Below, piece after piece: positions 1 through 8,449 of a DNA stretch of 64,000 bases. Each line of letters begins with the position of its first letter. The first letter of the stretch is position 1. The DNA comes from CAZFLD01 sp964519835 (GTDB lineage: Bacteria; Spirochaetota; Spirochaetia; DSM-27196; CAZFLD01): NCBI GenBank assembly GCA_964519835.1, contig CAZFLD010000002.1, forward strand, positions 81,746-145,745, in the 5' to 3' direction. The notes under the pieces are model-generated. The model was given only the letters and a program-made list of their open reading frames with translations, was not told where the DNA came from and did no database searches. The position numbers were made by a program, and so were the translations under genes.

Positions 1-980
1 ACCGTCTTCATTTCTTCCACCACGCCCTTTGAGTCGACGTCGTCAAACCCCTCGTCTCCAATCTCAGACTCTTTTTCCTTGAGGGAATCGAGGTTGCTCT
101 TTACCCCATCGAGCTCCCGATAGAACCGTTCCGCCTCTTTGTTCATCGTGCCAAGGCGGCGAATAATCGTCGTTATCTCGCCAAGGAGGGACCGTTGGCT
201 TTCAGTGTAGGTGTCCGGAAGTCCGCCGAGGTCGTCTCTGATGTCGTGAATGGTCAAGAGGTCGGCCTTTTCTTTGAGGTTTGCCTCCAACGACACGATC
301 TCGTCCATCTTGTTGCGAATCAGCGTCTCGTGCGCCTCGACTTTCCCCTGGGTCTTTTGGAGCTGGACTGCAACACGAGCGCCGCTGCTTTTGGCGGCGT
401 TTTTTGTTTCGTCGGTTGCCGAGCCACTTATGTTCCCGCGACCGACCTCCCGGAGCCAGTCGTCCACGTAGAAAATGGGCTCGTCCGATGTGTTCTCGAA
501 GATGATTCGGGAGATTGTCTTTCGTTGCTCCGCAGAGATCGTCGTCGGAAGCAGCAAACCAAACCGCAACATCAGTCTCTTTGGCAAGGGAAGCTTGGTG
601 TGGACCTTTGCCGCGATGCTGTTGGCCAGTTCCCAATAGGCAGGAATAAGCCTACTGCGATGGAGCGACCTATCCTTTGGGTCTTTTGCGGACAAAAAGT
701 CCGCCAAGAGCTGGTGGACGCGTTTTGCGACATCGCCCTCGCCGCCTAAGACCTTTTTATAGAAGTCTTTGTCGGCAAAGTACGGTTGTGGAGGCCCCTC
801 GATTCGCTCCGGCCGTCGAAAGGCATCCCGGCTGTCGTCAACATCCTCGAGGTCACCCGCCGGAGCCTCGTCAAAAAGATCTTGGAAATCGGGGACCTCT
901 TGGTCGTCGCCGGGCGATTCTATCAAGCCGTCCAGGTCGAGATCATCGTCTGTGGCTGCTCCGTTGGTTGGGTCACTCAT
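1..980 (-). CDS. Conserved hypothetical coiled-coil protein (3' end outside window)
   Basis: An open frame of 326 codons runs leftward from ATG 978-980 to the window edge with no stop, so the C-terminus is missing. The first ~60 residues are very acidic. A globular segment (about residues 60-170) contains FYKKVLGG and LIPAYWELANSIAAKVHTKL. It is followed by a long Lys/Glu-rich heptad-like region typical of a coiled coil. I see no signal peptide or membrane segment, so it is probably cytoplasmic. No Shine-Dalgarno precedes the start, but no other ATG lies upstream before the tRNA-Ala gene 72 bp away on the same strand. I do not recognise the family; it looks like a spirochaete conserved hypothetical. 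That a real gene lies here is well supported by the uninterrupted frame and protein-like composition. Confidence 0.8.
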   Translation of the reverse strand, partial: MSDPTNGAATDDDLDLDGLIESPGDDQEVPDFQDLFDEAPAGDLEDVDDSRDAFRRPERIEGPPQPYFADKDFYKKVLGGEGDVAKRVHQLLADFLSAKDPKDRSLHRSRLIPAYWELANSIAAKVHTKLPLPKRLMLRFGLLLPTTISAEQRKTISRIIFENTSDEPIFYVDDWLREVGRGNISGSATDETKNAAKSSGARVAVQLQKTQGKVEAHETLIRNKMDEIVSLEANLKEKADLLTIHDIRDDLGGLPDTYTESQRSLLGEITTIIRRLGTMNKEAERFYRELDGVKSNLDSLKEKESEIGDEGFDDVDSKGVVEEMKT

Positions 981-1052
981 GATCGTCTGTTCGCGAACGC
1001 CGTGGCCGTGTGGCTTGAAGTAGAATCCGGCTATCCGACATGGAAAGGGGTT

Positions 1053-1126
1053 TGGAGGTGACGGGATTCGAACCCGTGACCCCTTGAATGCCATTCAAGT
1101 ACTCTAGCCAACTGAGCTACACCCCC
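1053..1126 (-). tRNA. tRNA-Ala (anticodon GGC)
   Basis: The minus strand folds as a complete cloverleaf. The acceptor GGGGGTG pairs with CACCTCC and the discriminator is A. The D arm is GCTCAGTTGGCTAGAGT, the anticodon stem is CTTGA/TCAAG with loop ATGGCAT, and the T arm contains GGTTCGAATCC. The anticodon GGC decodes GCC/GCU. The acceptor carries the G3:U70 wobble that is the identity element of alanine tRNAs, which independently confirms the amino acid. CCA is not encoded: AAC follows the discriminator. The next gene on this strand starts 72 bp downstream. Confidence 0.96.
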
Positions 1127-1221
1127 ACTTACCAGCAGGCTCAGCAAGATCCTGCAACACGCCATTATCCGCGAATCTCGGTCCTTGTCAACTGAACTGG
1201 TTCGAAGATCGTGGGGGAGCG

Positions 1222-1250
1222 TTGCGTGCCGGAGGCGGCTCAAGTATAGT
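1222..1250 (+). promoter_or_regulatory. Sigma-70 type promoter, start codon 11 nt after the -10
   Basis: TTGCGT (1222-1227) and TATAGT (1245-1250) are separated by exactly 17 bp. The predicted transcription start (about 1257) lies only a few bases before ATG 1262, with no Shine-Dalgarno between, so the transcript would be close to leaderless. Several other genes in this window show the same arrangement. Confidence 0.55.
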
Positions 1251-1261
1251 AGTGCGCACCG

Positions 1262-1792
1262 ATGGATCACCGAACCACCACATCGGCGTCCGGCGCGTTT
1301 CACCCGCCGGACGATCACGTGTATCGGGCCATGATTATCCGCGCGGAGGGGCACAAACGAGAACAATCGTTGCTTCTCCAAAGCGAAGCAATAGAGGCGG
1401 CCTTTTTGCTCACCTGTCGAAACGTGGTCTCCAGCTATTTCCTAGAGCACTTTTCGGGCGATCGCGCCGACGAAACCTACTTCAAAGAGTTGTTCGGATG
1501 GCGAATTTGGAGATACGACACGGAAGACACACTCACCTATGCGGCCTACCTATCGCCTGATTGGGAATTTCCGGCAGCCGGTCTGTCAAAGCGGTACTCG
1601 GATCTGTCATTTGTCCTTGCGTTTCACGACGTCTGGGAGGAAGATGAGCAGTGGCGATCCCGCTCTTTTTGCGAAGTATGGCGCGCCGGGTCTCAACAAG
1701 ACCCCGACAGCACCAAGAAAACCGCCGCATTGGGTGTCTTGGGGTCGGTTTTTGATCTCGAGTCCGTTGCGGGGGGACGTACCGATGGATGA
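1262..1792 (+). CDS. Hypothetical protein, 176 aa
   Basis: No family recognised. The protein looks soluble, with aromatic-rich middle segments (ELFGWRIWRYDTEDTL, AAYLSPDWEFPAAGL) and an acidic stretch VWEEDEQ. ATG 1262 is preferred because a good promoter ends 11 nt upstream. In-frame GTG 1319 and ATG 1331 are alternatives, and none of the three has a clear Shine-Dalgarno. The stop overlaps the start of the next gene (ATGGATGA), which suggests translational coupling. A competing frame starting at ATG 1644 behind GGGAGGA would remove the C-terminal part of this call, but its residues (Pro/Arg/Trp-rich) look like a shadow. Confidence 0.55.
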   Translation: MDHRTTTSASGAFHPPDDHVYRAMIIRAEGHKREQSLLLQSEAIEAAFLLTCRNVVSSYFLEHFSGDRADETYFKELFGWRIWRYDTEDTLTYAAYLSPDWEFPAAGLSKRYSDLSFVLAFHDVWEEDEQWRSRSFCEVWRAGSQQDPDSTKKTAALGVLGSVFDLESVAGGRTDG

Positions 1793-1973
1793 GAGTGACG
1801 AGAAGATAGGCGAAGGTATGGTCTCCGCCGGAGTAATGACCCAAGAACAGGTCGACGCGATCTTGAAGCGTCAACGGACCGGCGACGACAGCCTTTTTGG
1901 CGTTATTGCCCTTGAACTCGGCTACGTCGAGCAGGACACGCTTATGCAGTATCTGGAATCAAAGGGGCTCTAG
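1785..1973 (+). CDS. Small stand-alone MshEN/GspE-N-like protein, 62 aa
   Basis: The protein has the pattern GEGMVSAGVMTQEQVDAIL followed by GVIALELGYVEQDTLMQYL. This is the two-helix repeat of MshEN (GspE/PilB N-terminal) domains, which bind c-di-GMP in some ATPases. Here the domain stands alone with no ATPase attached. The start ATG 1785 has a GGGGGGA Shine-Dalgarno 7 nt upstream and overlaps the upstream stop by 8 nt. A longer form from ATG 1644 (109 aa) is possible. The stop TAG lies in a CTAG shared with the convergent gene. The domain assignment is by pattern only. c-di-GMP binding is inference, though two c-di-GMP phosphodiesterase-type genes occur elsewhere in the window. Confidence 0.65.
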   Translation: MDESDEKIGEGMVSAGVMTQEQVDAILKRQRTGDDSLFGVIALELGYVEQDTLMQYLESKGL

Positions 1974-2182
1974 GCCCGTTCAGCGCGGATGTACCCTGTT
2001 CGAAGACAGACGTCGAAAAGCTCCTTCGAGATGTATTCGCAGGATTCGCGCATCCCATGAATGCCGGTGCTGGTGATTCGCAGATGGAACCCGTTGTGAT
2101 CTTCGCCGAGGACTTCGAGATATGTATCGAGCCCTTCAACACCCTTAACACGAAACCGTCCAAGAGTCTCTGTTGCCGTCAC
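1970..2182 (-). CDS. Small conserved hypothetical protein, 70 aa
   Basis: The GTG start at 2182 is supported by GGGAGGAG ending 3 nt upstream. An in-frame ATG further upstream (MIRREEN...) would place that Shine-Dalgarno inside the gene and is less likely. The protein has a compact alpha/beta look (TLGRFRVKGVEGLDTYLEVL, then FHLRITSTGIHGMRESCEYI), with no membrane segment and no recognised motif. It converges on the preceding gene and both stop codons lie in one CTAG palindrome. It resembles small single-domain proteins conserved in spirochaetes, but I cannot assign a function. Confidence 0.65.
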   Translation of the reverse strand: MTATETLGRFRVKGVEGLDTYLEVLGEDHNGFHLRITSTGIHGMRESCEYISKELFDVCLRTGYIRAERA

Positions 2183-2253
2183 GTTCTCCTCCCGTCTTAT
2201 CATCTTTATGATCGGCCGAGCCGGTGCGCGTCTCAAGCTAAAGCGTTCCACCC

Positions 2254-4920
2254 ATGAAGCGTATAGAGCCCATGAACGCGAGCGAAGTACTTCACGGCGA
2301 CGCGCGTATCGAGGTCTATCCATCGGAAGTGATGGCCGCACAGGCGAGACGCCGTTCGGTTGACGCCGATTCAACCACGGCGTCGAACTACTATCCGACA
2401 ATACGAGAGGATCGGTTTGTTTCGTGGGACGCGTTTAAGGAACGGTACTTCCCCCGGTCGGCACGGGAGCGACCTGCCAATCGATTGATACGCTCGTTGT
2501 TCCTCGAGAGGCTGTTCCAAGAGGAGGGATCGGGACAAAGTGGGCAAAAGGGACCGCTTTCGAGACTGCTGCCGACGGAGTACATCGACGCAATAACCGT
2601 GCCCGGCGGCTTGCTCCGTCTCCTTCCAAAGCTCCCGAGTATTCTGACGAATGCGCCCAGGTCCGCGCCAATGTACGCGGATTTGGCCTACTTGGACGGC
2701 CGGTACGAGCGATTCTTGGGAGAGCACGGCCTTTTCGAACCTGCACACAACGCCGATGCCGCTTTGCAACTTCCCCGGGTAGTGATCTACTATCCGGAAT
2801 TGATCGAGGATTGGCCTGAGTTCGGAACGAGTGTTATCAAGGCGGGCGCGGAGTTGCTTCCGCTCGTCCCCGCGAACGATGTCCCGCTCCACGAGCACGA
2901 CAATACCCACAACGAGATTTCGAGTTGCCTCGACCGGATTGCGGGGCTTCTGGACTACGGTGTTCCGCCGTCGGACATCGTGGTAACAATCGCTCCGTAC
3001 GAGTCGCTTGCCGCTCGGTTTGCGGCCGAGGCGCGAGTTCGCGACGTGCCGCTAGCCCTGCGTTCAGGGACCGGACTCGACGAATACGCCGTAGGCAGGT
3101 TTATTCGATCCCTCGAGTCGCTGGGAACCGACCTGACCGCCATGCGGCGAGCGGTTCTTGACCGAGCCGTGCCCTGGAGGGACCGCGATACGGTCGCGCG
3201 GCTGGTTGCGATCGGCGTCCGATACGGCTGCCGACGGACCACGGACACCTACGACGGCTGGCGCCACGCCATCCTCCAGGCCTCCACCGACCGCGAGGAT
3301 GCCCGCGGGCTCCGCCGGCTACTTCGGAGAATTACACGCGCCGCAACCGCCGTCGGCACATCGAGTTCCTTTGCGGAGGTGCGATCACACCTCTACGCCT
3401 TTACGTCGCAGTTTCTGGACTCCGAGGCGTGGTCGTCGGTGGACAAGGCGGTTTTCCAACGCTCTGCGTCGCTGCTCGGCGACCTGATTCAGACCGAGCT
3501 GAGCCTCGGCATAACCGCCCGCCGCCCGTGGGCGTTCTACCTCAACGCCCTGAACGAGCGCCGCTACGTCGTTCAGCACGCGGGTGACGCCGTGGCCGTG
3601 TTCCCCTATCGCGTTGCCGCAGGCATCGATGTCCCTTATCACTTTGTGCTCGGCCTTTCCGACGCCGCCACCCGCGTACGCTCCGAAGCACCGCTGCCGG
3701 AATACGAGGCTGATGCGCTGGGGCTCGAGCCACGAGACCAGTCGGCAGCCTTCCTCGCGGCGTACAGTCGTCCCGGCTGTCGCCTAAGCTACAGCCGGCG
3801 CAGCCCCGATGGGGCGGCGGTGCCGCCGCCGGGCCTGACGCCGGCGGCCGACCCTGATTTCAACGGTGCCGGCGGCGCGGCGCGGGACCACGTTCGGCTG
3901 CCGGACCCGATTCGTGCCGAAGAGGCCATGTTCGCCGGTTTGTGTACCGGGCCGACAGCACTCGGCCCAACCCTACGCGCCTCCGCCGAGCGTTGGGCAC
4001 GGAAAGGGCCGCACAGAATCGGAACACACGGCCGCGGCATAACCGGCGACTGGGTTTCCAAGGCGCTCGAAAAGGACGGCCGCCTGTTGGTAACTCCCAC
4101 CCGCCTCGAGCGGGGGCTTTCGTGCGGGCTGAGTCTGCTCTACGAGAACGTGCTTGCTCTCGAGGATGAGGAGTTCGATCCGGTGGACGAGTCTCCCCGA
4201 GACGAAGGCAGCCTGTACCATCAGGTTCTCGAACGCCTGTTCGCTCGAATACGCGATGAAGACGGTCGCTTTCGCGCCGTTCATTGCCCGGACTATCTTG
4301 CGTGGGCGAGCGAGACTATTGTTGCGGAGATCACCAAGCGGCGGCCACGGGGCGCGGTTGTCTCGGAGTTTGAAAAGGCCTACCTCCCCGCGCGGTTGCT
4401 TCCGGCCATCGCGGAGCTCCTCTCGTGGGACGCAAAGGCCCACGGGGATTTTGCGGTGGTCGGCCTGGAATCCACGTTCGAGACATCCCAAGGGACGGCG
4501 CTCCTTCACGGCCGGGTAGACCGGATTCTCGCAGACAAGGATGGATCGCTGGCGCTCGTGGATTTTAAGCGCAGCGGTCGATCCGTAAAAAGGGCCCGCT
4601 TCGACCCGGAATTGCCGGTGGAAGATCGGAGCCACCAGATTCCGTTTTACCTGATTCTTGCATCGGCTGAGGGAAGCGAGGTGAGCGAAGCCGCCTACTT
4701 TATCTTGTCCGAGGGCAAGGCTTCAGCTGTCGTAGGCGGGCCAAAAGCCTGGCTCGGCGACAAAGTCGCCGTCGACGAGGCGGTGGCCGCCACGAGAAAG
4801 GCGGTTGAGGTATTTGAGAATCGGGTGCGCTCGGGGGACTTCTCATCCACCGACGACAAACGCGCCTGTCGCTTGTGTAGTTTTCGCCCTGTCTGCCGAA
4901 GCTGCTACGCCACGGGATAG
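2254..4920 (+). CDS. addB: AddB-like subunit of ATP-dependent exonuclease, Fe-S PD-(D/E)XK nuclease
   Basis: 888 aa. It works with AddA (4 bp downstream) as the double-strand-break-processing helicase-nuclease that prepares ends for RecA. The C-terminal third holds a RecB-type nuclease: HGRVDRILADKDGSLALVDFK (about 750-770) carries the catalytic D, D and K. One Cys near residue 624 (LSCGLSLLYENVL) plus CRLCSFRPVC at the extreme C-terminus give the four-cysteine iron-sulfur arrangement of AddB/Cas4 nucleases. The N-terminal helicase-like part is divergent and I see no Walker A motif where AddB proteins usually have one, so the motor is expected to be AddA. ATG 2254 has no clear Shine-Dalgarno; ATG 2272 is an alternative. 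Confidence 0.85.
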   Translation: MKRIEPMNASEVLHGDARIEVYPSEVMAAQARRRSVDADSTTASNYYPTIREDRFVSWDAFKERYFPRSARERPANRLIRSLFLERLFQEEGSGQSGQKGPLSRLLPTEYIDAITVPGGLLRLLPKLPSILTNAPRSAPMYADLAYLDGRYERFLGEHGLFEPAHNADAALQLPRVVIYYPELIEDWPEFGTSVIKAGAELLPLVPANDVPLHEHDNTHNEISSCLDRIAGLLDYGVPPSDIVVTIAPYESLAARFAAEARVRDVPLALRSGTGLDEYAVGRFIRSLESLGTDLTAMRRAVLDRAVPWRDRDTVARLVAIGVRYGCRRTTDTYDGWRHAILQASTDREDARGLRRLLRRITRAATAVGTSSSFAEVRSHLYAFTSQFLDSEAWSSVDKAVFQRSASLLGDLIQTELSLGITARRPWAFYLNALNERRYVVQHAGDAVAVFPYRVAAGIDVPYHFVLGLSDAATRVRSEAPLPEYEADALGLEPRDQSAAFLAAYSRPGCRLSYSRRSPDGAAVPPPGLTPAADPDFNGAGGAARDHVRLPDPIRAEEAMFAGLCTGPTALGPTLRASAERWARKGPHRIGTHGRGITGDWVSKALEKDGRLLVTPTRLERGLSCGLSLLYENVLALEDEEFDPVDESPRDEGSLYHQVLERLFARIRDEDGRFRAVHCPDYLAWASETIVAEITKRRPRGAVVSEFEKAYLPARLLPAIAELLSWDAKAHGDFAVVGLESTFETSQGTALLHGRVDRILADKDGSLALVDFKRSGRSVKRARFDPELPVEDRSHQIPFYLILASAEGSEVSEAAYFILSEGKASAVVGGPKAWLGDKVAVDEAVAATRKAVEVFENRVRSGDFSSTDDKRACRLCSFRPVCRSCYATG

Positions 4921-4923
4921 CCG

Positions 4924-7900
4924 ATGCAACTCGACCCTGATCAGAACAAAGCGGTTACTATCGACGAGACCTGCGTGGTGTCCGCGGGTGCCGGGAGCGG
5001 CAAAACATCGGTGCTCTCCGAGCGTTTTTTGCGTCTTATCGTCGAAGAGAAGACCTCCGTCGACCGCATTCTCACGCTCACCTTTACCCGCAAAGCGGCC
5101 GCGGAAATGCGTGAGCGCATTTACCACAAGCTTTGTGCCGGTAATGGAGGCGCCGCCCGGGCTGCCGTTGAGAACTTCGACACGGCTTCGATTTCGACAC
5201 TCGATTCGTTCTGCGCGCGTATCGTTCGGAGCGAGGCTCTTCGGTTGGGCATTCCAAGAGAATTTGTAACGGACGAAGAGGCCCAACAGGAGCTCGTCGC
5301 GCAGACTGCCTATGACTTCCTTGCCGCCAATCGGCACAACCCCGTGTTTGTGGACTACCTCGCGGATTGGGGACTTGCCCGCACTCTTGAAGATGTCTTT
5401 GTTGCGATCGGCACCCGATACGGCACACCGGGCGTCGACCAGGATCTCGAGGCTCTTTTTGAGGCGCAGGAGACGGAAACACTTCAGCGAACAAACGCCT
5501 ACCTGCACGAACTTCGCACCGTGCTTTTGTCGATCCTGGAAATCGAGGGCGAAAAGCCCAACGCCCTGGCGAACGCCAAAAAGGCCGTCTCGACCCTAGC
5601 CGAGCCCGTGGGGGTCATCGATCCCGATCGCCTCGAAGACATCGGACACCTTGTTGAGGTTGTGGCGTCATTTTCGCTTCAGGTAGGCGGCTCAAAAAAA
5701 ACCGAGGCTCTCCTTGCCTACAAAGAGTTGGTCGAACGAGCGCGAGACCTCGGGCGGTTGGTCGACGCAGGGCTCGAGATGCTTCGTCGTCGCTCGGAGA
5801 CCGCAATCTTCTTTTCCGCCATTCTGGAGTACTTGGAGGCGGTTAAGTCGGCAAAACGGCGGAGCGGAATCCTCGACTACGCCGACGTCGCCGAGTTGTC
5901 CATCCATGCGCTCAAGGCGAATCCGCTTCTCTTGGATCACTATCGGAAGCGGTTCGATGCCGTGATGATAGATGAGTTCCAGGACAACAACGCCCTCCAA
6001 AAAGAGCTCTTGTACCTCCTGTCCTCGGTGCCCGGCACCGGAGCCTCCCCGGGGCCCGGCGAGCTGGCTCGCGGAAAGCTGTTTTTTGTCGGCGATGCCA
6101 AGCAATCGATCTACCGATTTCGCGGTGCCGACGTCTCGGTGTTCAGAGGCCTCGCGCGCGAACTGGCGATTGGGGACGGCACGGCCTTGGAACTGCGCTA
6201 CAACTATCGCAGCTCACCAGCGATCATCTCCACCGTAAACACGGTGTTCGAGCGTGTCTTCGCCGAGGCCCACAAGCCGTATGAGGCAGAGCACGGCGCG
6301 CTTCTGTCCGGAGTCGAATCGACCATAAAGCCGCACATCGAGCTGTGGCTAAAGGGTGCAAGCGAGGACGAGTTTCTTTCGCCGGCCGAGGCCGAGGCCT
6401 ACCACGTGGCGTACCGAATTCGCGAATTGGTGGACGGTCACGAGCTTCTCATTCGAGACGAGGGCAAAACACGGCCCGCCTCGTTCGACGACATTGCGAT
6501 CCTATTCCGCAAGTCCTCCGTACAGCGATTCCTCGAGCCGATGCTCCGGCGCTTTGCGGTGCCCTATCAAACGGAGGCGACCCGCAACCTTCTTCTCGAG
6601 GCAAGCACAAACGACTTTTTTGCGATCCTCCAGCTGCTCGTCTACCCCCACGACAGGGCCGCCTACGCCGCGCTCCTGCGGAGTCCGTTCGTCGGGCTCA
6701 GCGACGCGGGATTTGTGTCGGCACTCCGACCGCAGGAAAACGGCGCCTTTGCTCCGTTTGTGCTGCACCCGGAGGAGGTTCTCTCGGACAAAGACGCTGA
6801 GCGCTTTGCGTTCGGGCACATATTGTTCGCGGACCTCGTCGCCCGCGTCGACGTCGAGACTCCGGCCACACTTGTGTCACGACTGTGGTACGACTACGGA
6901 TATCGGTACTTCCTCCTCGAGAATCCTCGCCATCACGCCTATCTCGAGCATTTTGATTTCTTGTATGAGTTTGCCCTCGCCGCCGAAGGCAAGGCCCTGG
7001 TAGATTTTTTGGCCGTGCTTCGCCCCAAGCTCGGAAAGCCCGAACAGCTCGACGGTGTCGAGCCCATGCGCCGCCGCAGCGGTGGAGTGCGACTGATGAC
7101 CATCCACAAGGCGAAGGGTCTCGAGTTTCCGGTTGTTTTCTTGGTAGATGCAGGGTCGACGACTCGACCGCGGTCCGGCGGTCCCCTTTTGTTCTCGGCT
7201 CGTTGGGGTCCCGTACCGTCCGTTCGCAGACACAACAAGAGCCCCCTGCCGCGAGCCGGTAAGTCGGTGAACCTGCTCTTTGAAGAGGCAAAAGACGTCG
7301 AGGCGGCCGAGGAAACAGCGGAGTCCAAGCGGCTTTTGTACGTTGCGTGCACACGTGCCAAGGATCACCTATTTGTTACGGCATCTCACAAATCGGACGA
7401 ACCGGCGGAGGGGAGCCACTACAAGCTCTTCGAGTCCGCCGTGCTCGAGGGCAACCTGTCGGACACCGTGACCCTCCGTGCTCTCGACGATGTTCCAGAG
7501 TCGGCAATTATACAGAGCGGGTCCGACCAGATAAGCGTCGACATGGCACAGGTTGTTGAGCGCTATCAGAACCTCCCCACACCACGTGTGGAGGCCGGCG
7601 TGCCTGAGGTGGCGGTCACAACGTTGGCGGCGTCTTACAATGCTATGCGATGGGCCCCACGATGGGCCGCCGAAGAGGCCGGACCGGACCAAGCGGGCGA
7701 CGGCGGCACGCCCCAGGCGTCCGGTAATCCCGGCATCGCCGGCGGTCACGGGCCGGGCGCCGGAGACAAGACGGCGGGCGCACTCGATATCGAGGACCTC
7801 TTGACCACGATGGGACTCGAGAACTACTTTGGCACGCTCTGCCACCGTCTTATCGAGCACCGGCTCCGCACCGGCAACTTCTCGGCATTTGTGGACCCGC

Positions 7901-8415
7901 CGGTCGACCGCTTGGATCTGGCGCCCGACACCGTCGCTCGCCTGGTACACACCGCCCGAGAGCTCGCGCAAACGCTCTTCAGCCGGGCCGAGATGCAAGC
8001 TCTGGTGGCCCCGGAAAACCCCGCGGAACACGACGGAGCCGCAAAAACGGTGGAAAGCGAAGTCCCTTTTTTGATGCGCTTTGCGGATAAAGCCCTGGTT
8101 CGAGGCACGATCGACTTGCTTGTTACCCAGAAAGATCGATCCATTGTCGTCGATTTCAAGACGGACAAGCACGAGGCGCCGGAACACCACGCCGCACAGC
8201 TCGCCTTCTACCGGTTGGCCGCCCGGAGTCTTGCCGGCCACGACGTCGTCACGTACCTCGCCTACGTGCGATCGGGGCGAATTGTTGAGGTCCTCGATGA
8301 GGGCACCGAAGCACTTTGCGACGCGGCGGTAGCGGCTTTCCAAGCCGGTCCCGAGCGTGGGCCGGGCAGTGGGACCGAGAGTTTGGTTGACGGCGTGCCA
8401 AAAGGCGGACGGTAG
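4924..8415 (+). CDS. addA: AddA-like UvrD-family helicase-nuclease
   Basis: 1163 aa, the motor subunit of the AddAB exonuclease, acting on double-strand DNA ends. The Q motif LDPDQNKAV lies at residues 3-11 and Walker A GAGSGKT at about 21-27. TFTRKAAAEM follows. Walker B is MIDEFQD near 347, and VGDAKQSIYRFRGAD lies near 392. The late helicase motif LMTIHKAKGLEFPVVF is near 725. The C-terminal RecB-type nuclease has VRGTIDLL and IVVDFKTDKHE (about 1060-1085). A Gly/Ala/Pro-rich linker separates helicase and nuclease (about 918-955). The gene starts 3 nt after the addB stop, so the two are almost certainly co-expressed. The MoxR gene follows after 34 nt. Confidence 0.92.
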   Translation: MQLDPDQNKAVTIDETCVVSAGAGSGKTSVLSERFLRLIVEEKTSVDRILTLTFTRKAAAEMRERIYHKLCAGNGGAARAAVENFDTASISTLDSFCARIVRSEALRLGIPREFVTDEEAQQELVAQTAYDFLAANRHNPVFVDYLADWGLARTLEDVFVAIGTRYGTPGVDQDLEALFEAQETETLQRTNAYLHELRTVLLSILEIEGEKPNALANAKKAVSTLAEPVGVIDPDRLEDIGHLVEVVASFSLQVGGSKKTEALLAYKELVERARDLGRLVDAGLEMLRRRSETAIFFSAILEYLEAVKSAKRRSGILDYADVAELSIHALKANPLLLDHYRKRFDAVMIDEFQDNNALQKELLYLLSSVPGTGASPGPGELARGKLFFVGDAKQSIYRFRGADVSVFRGLARELAIGDGTALELRYNYRSSPAIISTVNTVFERVFAEAHKPYEAEHGALLSGVESTIKPHIELWLKGASEDEFLSPAEAEAYHVAYRIRELVDGHELLIRDEGKTRPASFDDIAILFRKSSVQRFLEPMLRRFAVPYQTEATRNLLLEASTNDFFAILQLLVYPHDRAAYAALLRSPFVGLSDAGFVSALRPQENGAFAPFVLHPEEVLSDKDAERFAFGHILFADLVARVDVETPATLVSRLWYDYGYRYFLLENPRHHAYLEHFDFLYEFALAAEGKALVDFLAVLRPKLGKPEQLDGVEPMRRRSGGVRLMTIHKAKGLEFPVVFLVDAGSTTRPRSGGPLLFSARWGPVPSVRRHNKSPLPRAGKSVNLLFEEAKDVEAAEETAESKRLLYVACTRAKDHLFVTASHKSDEPAEGSHYKLFESAVLEGNLSDTVTLRALDDVPESAIIQSGSDQISVDMAQVVERYQNLPTPRVEAGVPEVAVTTLAASYNAMRWAPRWAAEEAGPDQAGDGGTPQASGNPGIAGGHGPGAGDKTAGALDIEDLLTTMGLENYFGTLCHRLIEHRLRTGNFSAFVDPPVDRLDLAPDTVARLVHTARELAQTLFSRAEMQALVAPENPAEHDGAAKTVESEVPFLMRFADKALVRGTIDLLVTQKDRSIVVDFKTDKHEAPEHHAAQLAFYRLAARSLAGHDVVTYLAYVRSGRIVEVLDEGTEALCDAAVAAFQAGPERGPGSGTESLVDGVPKGGR

Positions 8416-8449
8416 AGCCGAAAGCCCGGACGTGGTAGAGTTTCGCGCC

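Noticed and set aside
202..749. Short frames on both strands inside 195-1061
   Set aside because: They lie over the uninterrupted minus-strand gene that exits the window at position 1. Their residues are Arg/Pro/Ser-rich shadows.
1031..1381. Minus-strand frame of 116 codons around the tRNA
   Set aside because: It is read through tRNA-Ala (1053-1126) and has no supporting start or family pattern.
1539..1784. Longer N-terminus for the MshEN-like protein (ATG 1539 or 1644)
   Set aside because: Residues before 1785 look like a shadow of the 176-aa gene. Start 1785 has its own Shine-Dalgarno and an ATGGATGA overlap. ATG 1644 does have GGGAGGA, so this is not fully excluded.
3789..4635. Long minus-strand frames inside addB
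   Set aside because: They are fully within a well-supported gene and have no family pattern or start signals.
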